Shown piece after piece: positions 54,011 to 62,996 of a stretch of 64,000 nt of DNA. The translations under genes were made by a program, and so were the position numbers. Origin of the DNA: Haemophilus seminalis (GTDB lineage: Bacteria > Pseudomonadota > Gammaproteobacteria > Enterobacterales > Pasteurellaceae). The number at the start of each line of letters is the position of its first letter. Within the stretch, counting starts at the first letter, position 1. The stretch covers positions 310,001 to 374,000 of the forward strand of contig NZ_VCED01000003.1 of NCBI RefSeq assembly GCF_006384255.1. Direction: 5' to 3'. Under the pieces are notes generated by a model, which searched no databases, had not been told where the DNA came from, and saw nothing but the letters and a program-made list of their open reading frames with translations.

Positions 54011-56038
54011 TTATTCAGCCAGTTCTGTTTGCTCATGCGCCATCAATTCTTGCCCCACATCATCTAACAAACTTAAGTAGCGTTCATAATGTTTCAACAT
54101 ATCAGCAATCAATTCGTCTTGATCCATATATTGCACATCATAACCCACTCGACCATCAAAGAAATAGGTGTATGGCTCATAGGTCCAACTATGTTGGATA
54201 TGTGGCAAGTTATCATCATTGATTAATTGCTCTGATACCTCGCGACCAATAGATTTTACCCCGTACATAAAGTCTCGCATCAACTCTTTCTGAATGACTA
54301 ACTCGACTGCAGGCTCATCTTGATCAAATAACGTGTTAATTTGCACGCTCAAGTCATATTTGCTAATCAATTCTTGGCGTAATTCTCGCATAGCCGGTAA
54401 TACCGTATGCTTAAGGAATCGCAAAATATCTTTTTCTTGCGTTTGGTTCATCATTTGTTCCAAGCGTTCTTTCCACTTATCCCCTGTCCAGAAAATACTG
54501 GTTGGATTAACTTTGGTATCAAAATATTTTTTGTCCGCATTCAAGCCTTTCCATAAACTAAAACACATCAATAACATCAACATTGCGAAAGGTAACGCCA
54601 CTAACAAGGTCATTGCCTGTAGATTAGCTAAGCCACCTGATTGCATCAAAACAATGGCGACGACTGACATTAATACACCCCACATCACGGCCTGCCAACG
54701 AGGTGCTGCAAGGCTTTTATCGCGTGATGCAATGTTGTTTAATACATAAATACCCGAATCAGCAGAAGTGATAAAAAATAAAGAAATCACCACTAAACTC
54801 ACTAAACCCGTCACACCAGAAAGCGGTAAATAATCTAAGAACTTAAAGAGCAACGTTTCAGGCGAAGAAATCATTTGTCCTAACGTACCTGCAGCTTCAC
54901 CATCATTCAACCAAATGGCTGTATTACCAAATACGGTAAACCACAAGATACCAAACATGCTAGGAATCACCAACACGCCGAAAATAAATTCGCGAATGGT
55001 ACGTCCTTTCGAGATTCGCGCAATAAATAAACCGACAAATGGCGCCCAAGAACACCACCATGCCCAGTACAAAATGGTCCAACCGCTAAACCAGTCAGTA
55101 TGTTCTTGTTCATAAACATAGGTTTTGAAGCTTAATTGTACTAAGTTGCTGAGATAAGTTCCGATGTTGTCGCTGAAAGCGGATAACAAATAAAGTGTTG
55201 GACCCGCTACTAACACGAAAATCAACAAACAGAAAGCCAATGTTAAATTCAGCTCACTTAAGATTTTTACCCCTTTCCCTACGCCAGAAATCGCGGAAAA
55301 TGTCGCTAAACTCATTACCACAGCAATCACAACCATTTGTAAGCTGAAGCTATTTTCACTAATCCAGCCTAATTGATGTAAGCCTGCACCCAATTGTGAT
55401 GCACCAAAACCTAATGTCGTGATAACACCAAATAAGGTGGCAAGTAACGCCATAATGTCGATAAGATCGCCTAACTTGCCATTAATACGCTCTTTCAATA
55501 ACGGATAGAAACAAGAACGTAATGCCAAAGGTAATTTGTAACGGAATCCAAAGTAAGCCAATGCCAACGCAATCGTGCCATACACCGCCCACGCATGAAT
55601 TCCCCAGTGGAATAAGGTGTGTAACAAGGCCTCTTGTTGTTTGTGTTCTGCTGTACCCGCGGTAATATCAGATAAATAATGCGTTAAGGGTTCAGCTACA
55701 CCAAAGAACATCAACCCTACACCCATGCCGGCAGCAAATAACATTGCCAACCAAGAGAGAAAACCGAATTCAGGCTCTTCTTCATCATTGCCTAATTTGA
55801 TATTACCTAGGCTACTGACCGATAAAATGACTAAAAAGCCCAAAAATACTGAGAATGCTAAGACGTAAAACCAGCTAAAGTTGGCAAAAATGCCCGATTT
55901 GGCGGCATTTAATAAAATTTGTGTTTGTTCCGGTGCGATTAAAATCATTGCGACAAGTAACACCACAAAAAATAACGTTGCACCAATCACTAAAGGATTG
56001 AACGACGTTTGTTTTTCCATAAATTTAGATAAAGACAA
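54011..56038 (-). CDS. betT: BCCT-family choline/glycine betaine transporter
   Basis: Secondary transporter for trimethylammonium compounds. 675 residues: about 12 membrane segments (20-510) with the family Trp-rich segment WTILYWAWWCSWAPFVGLFIARIS (about 330), and a hydrophilic C-terminal domain of about 170 residues that in BetT-type proteins senses osmotic strength. Choline versus betaine preference is not decidable here; no betAB nearby. Single gene. The 250 bases upstream hold only a 7-bp hairpin (56115-56130). Confidence 0.9.
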   Translation of the reverse strand: MSLSKFMEKQTSFNPLVIGATLFFVVLLVAMILIAPEQTQILLNAAKSGIFANFSWFYVLAFSVFLGFLVILSVSSLGNIKLGNDEEEPEFGFLSWLAMLFAAGMGVGLMFFGVAEPLTHYLSDITAGTAEHKQQEALLHTLFHWGIHAWAVYGTIALALAYFGFRYKLPLALRSCFYPLLKERINGKLGDLIDIMALLATLFGVITTLGFGASQLGAGLHQLGWISENSFSLQMVVIAVVMSLATFSAISGVGKGVKILSELNLTLAFCLLIFVLVAGPTLYLLSAFSDNIGTYLSNLVQLSFKTYVYEQEHTDWFSGWTILYWAWWCSWAPFVGLFIARISKGRTIREFIFGVLVIPSMFGILWFTVFGNTAIWLNDGEAAGTLGQMISSPETLLFKFLDYLPLSGVTGLVSLVVISLFFITSADSGIYVLNNIASRDKSLAAPRWQAVMWGVLMSVVAIVLMQSGGLANLQAMTLLVALPFAMLMLLMCFSLWKGLNADKKYFDTKVNPTSIFWTGDKWKERLEQMMNQTQEKDILRFLKHTVLPAMRELRQELISKYDLSVQINTLFDQDEPAVELVIQKELMRDFMYGVKSIGREVSEQLINDDNLPHIQHSWTYEPYTYFFDGRVGYDVQYMDQDELIADMLKHYERYLSLLDDVGQELMAHEQTELAE

Positions 56039-56114
56039 CGCTTTCCCCTTAAAAAATTAAGTGAATAAAAATAAAATCAGATTAAATAAAATAAGGCTTT
56101 AAGCCCCAAATGGT

Positions 56115-56130
56115 GCGATGGAACCATCGC
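56115..56130. terminator. Hairpin between the four-gene operon and betT
   Basis: GCGATGG (56115-56121) and CCATCGC (56124-56130) form a nearly perfect 16-base palindrome with no clear T tail. It could end the operon transcript; the 150 bases around it show nothing else. Confidence 0.4.
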
Positions 56131-56288
56131 AAATGACAGCACGGAGAAGTGCGATTTTGAAGGAAACGCTCAGTAGAATATGAAGGATTGTTTCCAAAAT
56201 TTCATTTATTATATCAAAAAGTAATAATTATTTCAAATTAGAAAAATATCGATGGTGTTTAAGTTGTATTTTTGACTAATATAATGAA

Positions 56289-56753
56289 TCACAACACTTG
56301 CTCAAACAAGACGGTAAAAGAAAACATTTTATTTAATGTGTTATAGATAAAACAATTTCTTAATGCAGTTTGAGTGAGGTGAGCAAATGTTTGATCATCT
56401 AAATCAGATGAAATAAAAATCTTAATTTTACAATCAGTTATTTGGGGTTGTTCATTATAACCGCGAACGCCCAGTAAGGTTAAAGGATTGGCGAGGTTGA
56501 GCCAAATTTTTCCTTCCATTTCTACAATATCGGCACGTTGTTGAGCAAAATGTGCTTTTACACTGCTCAAAATGCCACCTAAAATAGAAACAGCAAAATA
56601 ATCTACCGCACTTTTTTGTAACGATTGGTTATCGAAATTGACTTGTGAATAGAGCGAAATACTGTCATTCGGTGTGAATAATTTAATTTCTTCTCCGCGT
56701 AATACGGCTCGATATTTCGCTGTAAAACATTCACTTTCAGGTACGTTATACAT
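56289..56753 (-). CDS. OsmC-like family protein
   Basis: 154 residues with an OsmC-type layout: N-terminal strands (GEEIKLFTPNDSISLY), central helix (DYFAVSILGGILSSVKAHFAQQ), strands carrying DCKIKIFISSDLD, and C-terminal helix with one Cys in ALRNCFIYNTLN where OsmC proteins have the second peroxidatic Cys. The usual first Cys in the central helix seems absent (LGGILSS), so ordinary peroxidase activity is doubtful. Overlaps the MetE-like gene by 8 bases. One uptake sequence near 56607. Function unknown. Confidence 0.7.
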   Translation of the reverse strand: MYNVPESECFTAKYRAVLRGEEIKLFTPNDSISLYSQVNFDNQSLQKSAVDYFAVSILGGILSSVKAHFAQQRADIVEMEGKIWLNLANPLTLLGVRGYNEQPQITDCKIKIFISSDLDDQTFAHLTQTALRNCFIYNTLNKMFSFTVLFEQVL

Positions 56754-57915
56754 AATGTTCCCTCAATATTGATTTTGCTTCATTTAATACCTTAAGTTTG
56801 GTTTCAATAATGTCAAATCCATTTAAAGGGCGGTTAGAAAAAGTGGCAAATCCACAATCTGGATTTAGCCAAATTTGCTCTGGTGGAAGGTAATTTAAGG
56901 CTTTTTCTGCGCGCTGAACAATCTGCGCTACGGTTTCTACTTCATCAGAACGAGGATTGATGACGCCTAAGCCTAAAATACATTTTTGTCTTAAGATTTC
57001 ACTTTCTAATAACGAACTTAATTCTCCCGCTCTTGGCGTAGAAAATTCGAGCATTAAAATATCAGGTAATGCCGATTCAAATAAATCCACTAATGATGTA
57101 TAAGGCCCGCGCAGTAATACGCCTTCATCTTTGCTCCAGTTGCCTCGGCATACATGTAATGCGGTTTTGATATTTTTATTTCTTGCATACTCAAAGATTT
57201 GAGTAATTAAACTTTTTGCAAACTGTAGTTCCGCAGCAAAATCTTGTTTTTCGCTTAACGCCGCACACATAAATGAACGTGTTTGATGATGGCTAAAAAT
57301 AACTTCTGTTAAAACAGGCTCATCAAATTGAACTACACTTACGCCTAGCTCACATAAATAATCAATTTCTTGCTTTAAGATAGCAACAACATCTTTTGCC
57401 ATTTCTTCTTTTGATGAATAATGTTGCCCTGACACAGGCGAAAGCCACATGGAGCGAGCCATTAAGTAAGGCCCTGGCAAGGTTGCTTTAATTGGCTGCC
57501 TAGTTAGATTTTTCAGTAGCAACATTTCATCTGCTGCTAAAGATTGTTTGTAATTGATTTTTCCCACGCAAATAGCATTTTTTATGGAAAGTGCGGGAAC
57601 ATCCAAGGTTTCTAGCATTGACTCAAAAATTTGCTTTTCTTTAATGTGATCGAGCATTTCACTCATGCTCATTAAGGTCGCGCCTTGAATTTTTTGTGCA
57701 ATAAAAGAAAGGTAATTGTCGCGAAGTAATTCGCCACTCGTGATGATATCAATGCCAGTACGTTGTTGAAGTTCGACAATTTGTTTTGTTTCTTGAACAA
57801 CGATTTGTTCAAGCTCTGTAGTGGTTATTTTGCCTAGTGCGTGCTTTTTACGCGCCATCAAAAGTGTTTGGCTACGAGGCATTGAGCCTAAAAGGGAAGT
57901 TGTGAAAGGTTTCAT
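56746..57915 (-). CDS. Short MetE-like (cobalamin-independent methionine synthase core) protein
   Basis: 389 residues, equal to only the C-terminal catalytic half of MetE. Zinc-ligand motifs are visible: ALHVCRGN (His-x-Cys, about 246-252) and NPDCGFATF (Cys near 350), with LEFSTPRAGEL (Glu) between. The family includes YxjG/YxjH and the folate-independent Mes enzymes, which move methyl groups to homocysteine or related thiols from donors other than methyl-THF-polyglutamate. No N-terminal MetE half. Preceded by an 11-bp hairpin in the 53-base gap to the binding protein. Substrate not predictable. Confidence 0.82.
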   Translation of the reverse strand: MKPFTTSLLGSMPRSQTLLMARKKHALGKITTTELEQIVVQETKQIVELQQRTGIDIITSGELLRDNYLSFIAQKIQGATLMSMSEMLDHIKEKQIFESMLETLDVPALSIKNAICVGKINYKQSLAADEMLLLKNLTRQPIKATLPGPYLMARSMWLSPVSGQHYSSKEEMAKDVVAILKQEIDYLCELGVSVVQFDEPVLTEVIFSHHQTRSFMCAALSEKQDFAAELQFAKSLITQIFEYARNKNIKTALHVCRGNWSKDEGVLLRGPYTSLVDLFESALPDILMLEFSTPRAGELSSLLESEILRQKCILGLGVINPRSDEVETVAQIVQRAEKALNYLPPEQIWLNPDCGFATFSNRPLNGFDIIETKLKVLNEAKSILREHYV

Positions 57916-57927
57916 AGAAAATCCACA

Positions 57928-57956
57928 ATGATGGGCGTTTATTACACGCCCATCAT
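57928..57956 (-). promoter_or_regulatory. 11-bp stem-loop inside the four-gene operon
   Basis: ATGATGGGCGT (57928-57938) pairs perfectly with ACGCCCATCAT (57946-57956), 7-base loop. It fills the gap between the binding-protein stop and the MetE-like ATG, without a T tail. Probably an mRNA processing or stability element, or an attenuator. Confidence 0.6.
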
Positions 57957-57968
57957 GACATATTGATC

Positions 57969-58775
57969 TTAAAAGAATTTTAAATATTCATTGGCAGCTT
58001 GTAATTGAGCAAAACCTTTTGTTCTACCCGCAACCCAACGTTTTAATCCTTCCAAATCCATCATTTCTTTATGTTCTGGATTGTTGTAATCCATTTTGAA
58101 CAAGGTTTCGGTGAATGCATTGAATTTGGTTTCATCTAATCCCACGCGCCCACTGAAAATACAATGGTCAAATGATGGTGTTTTTGCGAGTACTCGAACT
58201 GTTGCTGGATCGAGTGTGCCATCTTTTGTCCAACGTTCAAAGTTGAAATCTAGCATCCATGTTGCCGCGACTTGACGATCTTTTAATGCATTAGCTGCAT
58301 CTAATTCACCGCCTACATGATCGCCGTGCAAACCAACACCCACATCAAAGCGTTTTTCTACATAATCTTGACCAAACTCCAAGCCATGTTGATGTAAAAA
58401 CTCGATTGGAATTAACCGCGCTTGTGGAGAATCTATCGCACCAAAAGCAATAGTTTTATTTTTCAAATCTTCAATAGATTGGATGTTTGGATCATTAACA
58501 ACTAAATAGCTTTGACGATCTTGGTCGGTATCACGCATGGCTCCATTTAAGGTTTTACCACCACTACGCAAGTAACCATCTAGCCAAGCTAGGGGAGAGT
58601 TCCACGCCACATCAATTTCATTATTGAGTAACGCATCAACTTGCCCTTTGTAGTCTTTGAAATACACGGGTTCAATAGGGAAACCTTCTTTTTCGAAAAA
58701 GTCTGCAATAATGCCCCAAATAACTGTCACTTGTGGGGCGTAGATTACCGCCCCGATTTTTAATTTTTCACTCAT
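57969..58775 (-). CDS. PhnD-like substrate-binding protein without signal peptide
   Basis: 268 residues of the phosphate/phosphonate-type periplasmic binding fold: LKIGAVIYAPQVTVIWG, DYKGQVDALLNNEIDVAWNSPLAWLDG (about 42-68), SIEDLKNKTIAFGAIDSPQARLIP (about 100-123). There is no signal peptide or lipobox: it begins MSEKLKIGAVIYAP, so it should stay in the cytosol. No ABC permease or ATPase is nearby. A role as a cytosolic ligand carrier or as an enzyme is therefore inferred. Gap of 13 bases to the flavoprotein gene, with an uptake sequence at the start. Confidence 0.8.
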   Translation of the reverse strand: MSEKLKIGAVIYAPQVTVIWGIIADFFEKEGFPIEPVYFKDYKGQVDALLNNEIDVAWNSPLAWLDGYLRSGGKTLNGAMRDTDQDRQSYLVVNDPNIQSIEDLKNKTIAFGAIDSPQARLIPIEFLHQHGLEFGQDYVEKRFDVGVGLHGDHVGGELDAANALKDRQVAATWMLDFNFERWTKDGTLDPATVRVLAKTPSFDHCIFSGRVGLDETKFNAFTETLFKMDYNNPEHKEMMDLEGLKRWVAGRTKGFAQLQAANEYLKFF

Positions 58776-58788
58776 TTTTCACCGCACT

Positions 58789-59916
58789 TTATGGAATTTG
58801 TTGACCTGTAATGGCTTTACCTAACCAAATATTTAGCACATCGACACTTGGCGCCATCACTTGGCTTGCTAATGCATCGCGTAAATAGCGTTCCATTGGT
58901 CCCATTTTGTTATAGGCCTTGCCACCGCCAATACGCATACCAATTTGAGCAAGAATAATCGCGTTTTCGCTCGCGAGAATTCGGGCGGCTAATAATTTAG
59001 CCAATGCATCTGCATCACCTTCTGTGGCTGCACGAGCCGCATCTCGCGTAGCACATACAGCCGCATTCGTATTTGCATAGATTTTAGCTAAGTGAATTTG
59101 CACGGTTTCGATTTCGGCTAGTGCAGTGCCCGATGTGTATTTACGGTGTGTTGAATGTTTAATTGCCTCAGTAAGCACGGCTTTACAGACGCCGCTATAG
59201 ACAGCAGCCAAACCACAAATAAAGGCGGGTGCAATGCCACCAAATACTTGTTCTGCGCCTGCGCCAACTTCGCCAATACGCCAGCTACGATCTAATGGCA
59301 TATTGGTCATTCGCATAAAGCAAGAGACATTGCTACGCATACCTAAGCCATTCCAGCTATCGGCTTCAAAAGTTAAGCCTTGAGTACCAAGTGGAAGCAC
59401 CCAGTTATCAATAGTTTCACCATTTTCGGAAGGCAAAAGTGCTAAATAATAAGAAGCATAATTGCCAGATGTCACCATAGATTTTAAGCCATTGAATACT
59501 GCATGTTCAGCATTAAATTGTGCGGTTGCATCGGTAATATAGAAGTGAGTACCCGTGCCTAATTCACTATAGGCGAGTGCGGCAAATGTTTGATTTTGAA
59601 CAATGTCAGAAAAGATTTTTTGTTTGAGTTGATCGCTGCCGAATAGATTTAAACAATTCACTGCAACGTTACTCATCATGTAACAGAGACCAGCAGAAGC
59701 TGAACTTTCAGCTAATGCCATACAGACTTCAGCGTGTTCTTTTAGGGTTAATCCCATTCCGCCGTATTCTTTTGGAATTAAAAGTGAAAACCAACCAGCT
59801 TTACCTAATTCCTTAAATGCCTGAACAGGAAATTCTTTTTTTTGATCGAGTTCGTCGGCGTAAGGCTCAATAAACTGTTCCGCTAACTTTCTCACCTGAG
59901 TATAGATTTGCGACAT
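58789..59916 (-). CDS. Acyl-CoA-dehydrogenase-family flavoprotein
   Basis: 375 residues with ACAD layout: N-terminal helices (FPVQAFKELGKAGWFSLLIPKEYGGMGL), middle beta domain (FAALAYSELGTGTHFYITDATAQF, GLKSMVTSGNYA) and C-terminal helical domain ending GPMERYLRDALASQVMAPSVDVL. The segment that holds the catalytic Glu in typical short-chain ACADs (YEGT) reads MAPS here, so simple acyl-CoA oxidation is doubtful; the fold is shared by flavin monooxygenases such as DszC/SfnB. First gene of the operon; RBS AAGGATATATT. Substrate unknown. Confidence 0.78.
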   Translation of the reverse strand: MSQIYTQVRKLAEQFIEPYADELDQKKEFPVQAFKELGKAGWFSLLIPKEYGGMGLTLKEHAEVCMALAESSASAGLCYMMSNVAVNCLNLFGSDQLKQKIFSDIVQNQTFAALAYSELGTGTHFYITDATAQFNAEHAVFNGLKSMVTSGNYASYYLALLPSENGETIDNWVLPLGTQGLTFEADSWNGLGMRSNVSCFMRMTNMPLDRSWRIGEVGAGAEQVFGGIAPAFICGLAAVYSGVCKAVLTEAIKHSTHRKYTSGTALAEIETVQIHLAKIYANTNAAVCATRDAARAATEGDADALAKLLAARILASENAIILAQIGMRIGGGKAYNKMGPMERYLRDALASQVMAPSVDVLNIWLGKAITGQQIP

Positions 59917-60027
59917 AATATATCCTTATTGTGTGTTGAGAAAAACTTTCTACGAGGCGGATATTATTATGCTCAGTTTCTTTTTTCTAGTATTTAATTC
60001 AAAATAATTTCAGTAATGTGACGTGGA

Positions 60028-60816
60028 TCAAGAAAAAATCTGGCAAGCATTTTCCCATGTAACTTTTTTAATCAATTCCGCAGGTTCATTTCTTAAGGTA
60101 CAAAGAGCTTTGAAACTTTCCACAATACGTTCTGGTCGATTAGGTTGGCCTTGAAAACCAAATACAGGCATATCTGGACTGTCTGTTTCCAACACTAAGG
60201 CATCAAGCGGCAACTTCGCGATTGCTTGACGAGTTTTATTGGCGCGTTCATAAGTGATGGTGCCACCAACCCCGATTTTATAGCCTAAATCAACAAAGCG
60301 TTTTGCTTGATCGTAGCTTCCTGAAAAACCGTGTACCACGCCAAGTTTAGATAATGGAATACGTTTTAAAAAAGTAAAAATTTGATCATGGGTTTTTCGA
60401 CTGTGAATGTTGACGGGTAAATTAAATTGCTTTGCCAAATAAAGTTGGCTTTCAAAAAAATGACATTGTTTTGCCCAAAGTTCATCGGTGAGCAAATCTG
60501 GAATTGCGCGTTCTAAACCAATTTCTGCCACCGCCGTGCAATTTGCATTACGATTTTTTAAGACTTGTTCTAATAGAATTAAATCATTTTCGGCGTGTTC
60601 TTGAATATAAAGAGGATGTAACCCAAGCCCATAGTACAAATTATCAGGAAAAAGTGCGGTCATATTTTGGATTGTTTTAAAATCAGCTTCTTTCACCGCC
60701 ACAACCAGTATTTTTTGCACATCGGCTTGCTTTGCATTATCAACAAGCTGTGACAAAGGCTCCCCAGTAAATTGTTGGAGATAATCAAGATGTGTGTGAG
60801 TGTCGAAGAAAGGCAT
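60028..60816 (-). CDS. yjjV: TatD-family metal-dependent hydrolase, YjjV type
   Basis: 262-residue TIM-barrel metalloenzyme: DTHTHLD at the start (metal ligands), GEIGLER variant AEIGLERAIPD near 95, NIHSRKTHD near 130, VVHGFSGS near 155 and LETDSPDMP near 205. It is closest by eye to E. coli YjjV (GYKIGVGGTITY, GFQGQPNRPE). The ATG at 60816 has AAAGGA at good distance; the upstream ATG would be only 2-3 bases from it. Possibly a deoxyribonuclease; role unproven. Confidence 0.92.
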   Translation of the reverse strand: MPFFDTHTHLDYLQQFTGEPLSQLVDNAKQADVQKILVVAVKEADFKTIQNMTALFPDNLYYGLGLHPLYIQEHAENDLILLEQVLKNRNANCTAVAEIGLERAIPDLLTDELWAKQCHFFESQLYLAKQFNLPVNIHSRKTHDQIFTFLKRIPLSKLGVVHGFSGSYDQAKRFVDLGYKIGVGGTITYERANKTRQAIAKLPLDALVLETDSPDMPVFGFQGQPNRPERIVESFKALCTLRNEPAELIKKVTWENACQIFS

Positions 60817-60835
60817 GAGCATTTTCCTTTAGGTC

Positions 60836-60864
60836 GATAAAAAATGGCGGAATTTATCCGCCAT
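60836..60864 (-). terminator. ppiB terminator
   Basis: ATGGCGGA (60844-60851) pairs with TCCGCCAT (60857-60864), 5-base loop; on the minus strand the stem is followed by TTTTTATC. Six bases past the ppiB stop. Confidence 0.88.
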
Positions 60865-60870
60865 TCATAA

Positions 60871-61380
60871 TTATTCTACTGAAACCGATGTAATCACTAC
60901 ATCTTCAGTTGGAACATCTTGATGAAAGCCTTTGTTGCCTGTTTTCACTTTTTTAATTTTATCCACAACATCCATACCTTCAACCACTTCACCAAATACC
61001 GCATAGCCCCATTCTTGAACGACTTCGCGGCCAAACATTTCTTTTGAACGATAATTTAAGAAATCATTATCTGCCACGTTAATGAAGAATTGTGCGGTCG
61101 CTGAATGTGGATCTGAAGTGCGAGCCATTGCAATGGTTCCACGTTTGTTACTTAAACGATTATTTGCTTCATTTTGGATTGGTGCTTTGGTTGCTTTTTC
61201 GCGCATACCGCTTTCCATACCGCCGCCTTGAATCATAAAGCCATCAATAACACGGTGAAAAATTGTGTTATTATAAAAACCGTCTTTGCAGTAATTTAAG
61301 AAGTTTTCTGCTGTAACTGGAGCTTTATCAAAATCCAATTTAATTTTAATGTCGCCAAAGTTTGTGTGTAACGTAACCAT
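60871..61380 (-). CDS. ppiB: Peptidyl-prolyl cis-trans isomerase B (cyclophilin)
   Basis: 169 residues, cytosolic cyclophilin without signal peptide. Active-site [13 protein letters not shown] (about 41-53), [16 protein letters not shown] (about 95-110). Divergent from cysS across about 100 bases with an uptake sequence near 61446. Confidence 0.97.
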   Translation of the reverse strand: MVTLHTNFGDIKIKLDFDKAPVTAENFLNYCKDGFYNNTIFHRVIDGFMIQGGGMESGMREKATKAPIQNEANNRLSNKRGTIAMARTSDPHSATAQFFINVADNDFLNYRSKEMFGREVVQEWGYAVFGEVVEGMDVVDKIKKVKTGNKGFHQDVPTEDVVITSVSVE

Positions 61381-61482
61381 TTTGTTTTCCTTCTGAAAAA
61401 TTAAGGGTCGTATTATTCCACAATCGAGGTAAAAGTGCTATAAAAGTGCGGTTTGTTTTTATTTCATTTTACGAGCTTAAAA

Positions 61483-62862
61483 ATGCTAAAAATTTTCAAT
61501 ACCTTAACGAGAGAAAAAGAAATCTTTAAACCTATCCACGAAAATAAAGTGGGAATGTATGTTTGTGGCGTCACTGTTTATGATTTGTGCCATATCGGCC
61601 ATGGACGCACTTTTGTGTGTTTTGATGTGATTGCTCGTTATTTACGTTCTTTGGGTTACGATTTAACTTATGTGCGTAATATTACGGACGTAGATGACAA
61701 AATTATTAAACGTGCGTTAGAAAACAAAGAAACCTGCGATCAACTTGTGGATCGTATGGTGCTGGAAATGTATAAAGATTTTGATGCACTTAATGTATTA
61801 CGCCCTGATTTTGAACCTCGCGCAACCCATCATATTCCTGAAATCATTGAAATTGTGGAAAAATTAATTAAACGTGGACATGCTTATGTTGCGGATAATG
61901 GCGATGTGATGTTTGATGTAGAAAGCTTCAAAGAATACGGAAAATTATCTCGTCAAGATCTTGAGCAATTACAAGCTGGTGCACGTATTGAAATTAATGA
62001 AATCAAGAAAAATCCAATGGATTTCGTGCTTTGGAAAATGTCGAAAGAAAACGAACCAAGTTGGTCTTCCCCTTGGGGTGCAGGTCGTCCTGGTTGGCAC
62101 ATTGAATGTTCGGCGATGAACTGCAAACAACTTGGTGAACATTTTGATATTCACGGTGGTGGCTCTGATTTAATGTTCCCTCACCACGAAAATGAAATTG
62201 CACAATCTTGCTGTGCGCATGGCGGTCAATATGTGAATTATTGGATCCATTCTGGCATGATTATGGTGGATAAAGAAAAAATGTCGAAATCCCTCGGCAA
62301 TTTCTTCACTATTCGTGATGTATTAAATCACTATAATGCAGAGGCTGTACGTTATTTCTTATTAACGGCACATTATCGTAGCCAGCTCAATTATAGCGAA
62401 GAAAACTTGAATTTAGCGCAAGGTGCGTTGGAACGTTTGTACACGGCTTTACGCGGAACAGATCAAAGTGCGGTTGCTTTTGGCGGAGAAAATTTTGTGG
62501 CAACTTTCCGTGAAGCAATGGATGATGATTTTAATACGCCAAATGCACTTTCTGTTTTATTTGAAATGGCGCGTGAAATTAATAAGTTAAAAACAGAAGA
62601 TGTTGGGAAAGCTAATGGACTTGCTGCACGTTTGCGTGAATTGGGGGCGATTTTAGGATTACTTCAGCAAGAACCAGAAAAATTCTTACAAGCCGGTTCT
62701 AACGATGATGAAGTGGCGAAAATTGAGGCTCTGATTAAACAACGCAATGAAGCCCGCACTGCTAAAGATTGGGCAGCTGCAGATGCTGCGCGTAATGAGC
62801 TTACCGCTATGGGCATCGTATTAGAAGATGGTCCGAATGGAACAACTTGGCGTAAGCAATAA
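61483..62862 (+). CDS. cysS: Cysteinyl-tRNA synthetase
   Basis: Class I synthetase. 459 residues: CxxGxxV zinc/ATP region [18 protein letters not shown] (HIGH near 36-40), [30 protein letters not shown] (KMSKS near 267). The ATG at 61483 is the standard start [10 protein letters not shown]; the longer reading adds 10 residues. Uptake sequence near 62466. Convergent with fur. Confidence 0.98.
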   Translation: MLKIFNTLTREKEIFKPIHENKVGMYVCGVTVYDLCHIGHGRTFVCFDVIARYLRSLGYDLTYVRNITDVDDKIIKRALENKETCDQLVDRMVLEMYKDFDALNVLRPDFEPRATHHIPEIIEIVEKLIKRGHAYVADNGDVMFDVESFKEYGKLSRQDLEQLQAGARIEINEIKKNPMDFVLWKMSKENEPSWSSPWGAGRPGWHIECSAMNCKQLGEHFDIHGGGSDLMFPHHENEIAQSCCAHGGQYVNYWIHSGMIMVDKEKMSKSLGNFFTIRDVLNHYNAEAVRYFLLTAHYRSQLNYSEENLNLAQGALERLYTALRGTDQSAVAFGGENFVATFREAMDDDFNTPNALSVLFEMAREINKLKTEDVGKANGLAARLRELGAILGLLQQEPEKFLQAGSNDDEVAKIEALIKQRNEARTAKDWAAADAARNELTAMGIVLEDGPNGTTWRKQ

Positions 62863-62960
62863 TAAGTTTATTGCCTATCGAATCACATTTAGATTCAAAA
62901 ACTGACCAATGAAGTAGGTTAGAGAAGCGATTGGGTATTTTTATTGAAATTGATAAATGG

Positions 62961-62990
62961 AAAAAAGAAAGGCGACTTTTAGTCGCCTTG
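62961..62990 (-). terminator. fur terminator
   Basis: GGCGACT (62971-62977) pairs with AGTCGCC (62981-62987), 3-base loop, with TTTCTTTTTT on the minus strand. It lies just past the fur stop; the 100 bases back to cysS hold nothing recognisable. Confidence 0.85.
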
Positions 62991-62996
62991 CTGAGA

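Noticed and set aside
54333-54749. Plus-strand open frame opposite the BCCT gene
   Set aside because: Shadow of a confidently identified transporter gene; no ribosome site or family likeness.
56039-56288. Small gene or riboswitch upstream of the BCCT gene
   Set aside because: Only one short hairpin and AT-rich sequence; no open frame with a ribosome site and no known riboswitch core.
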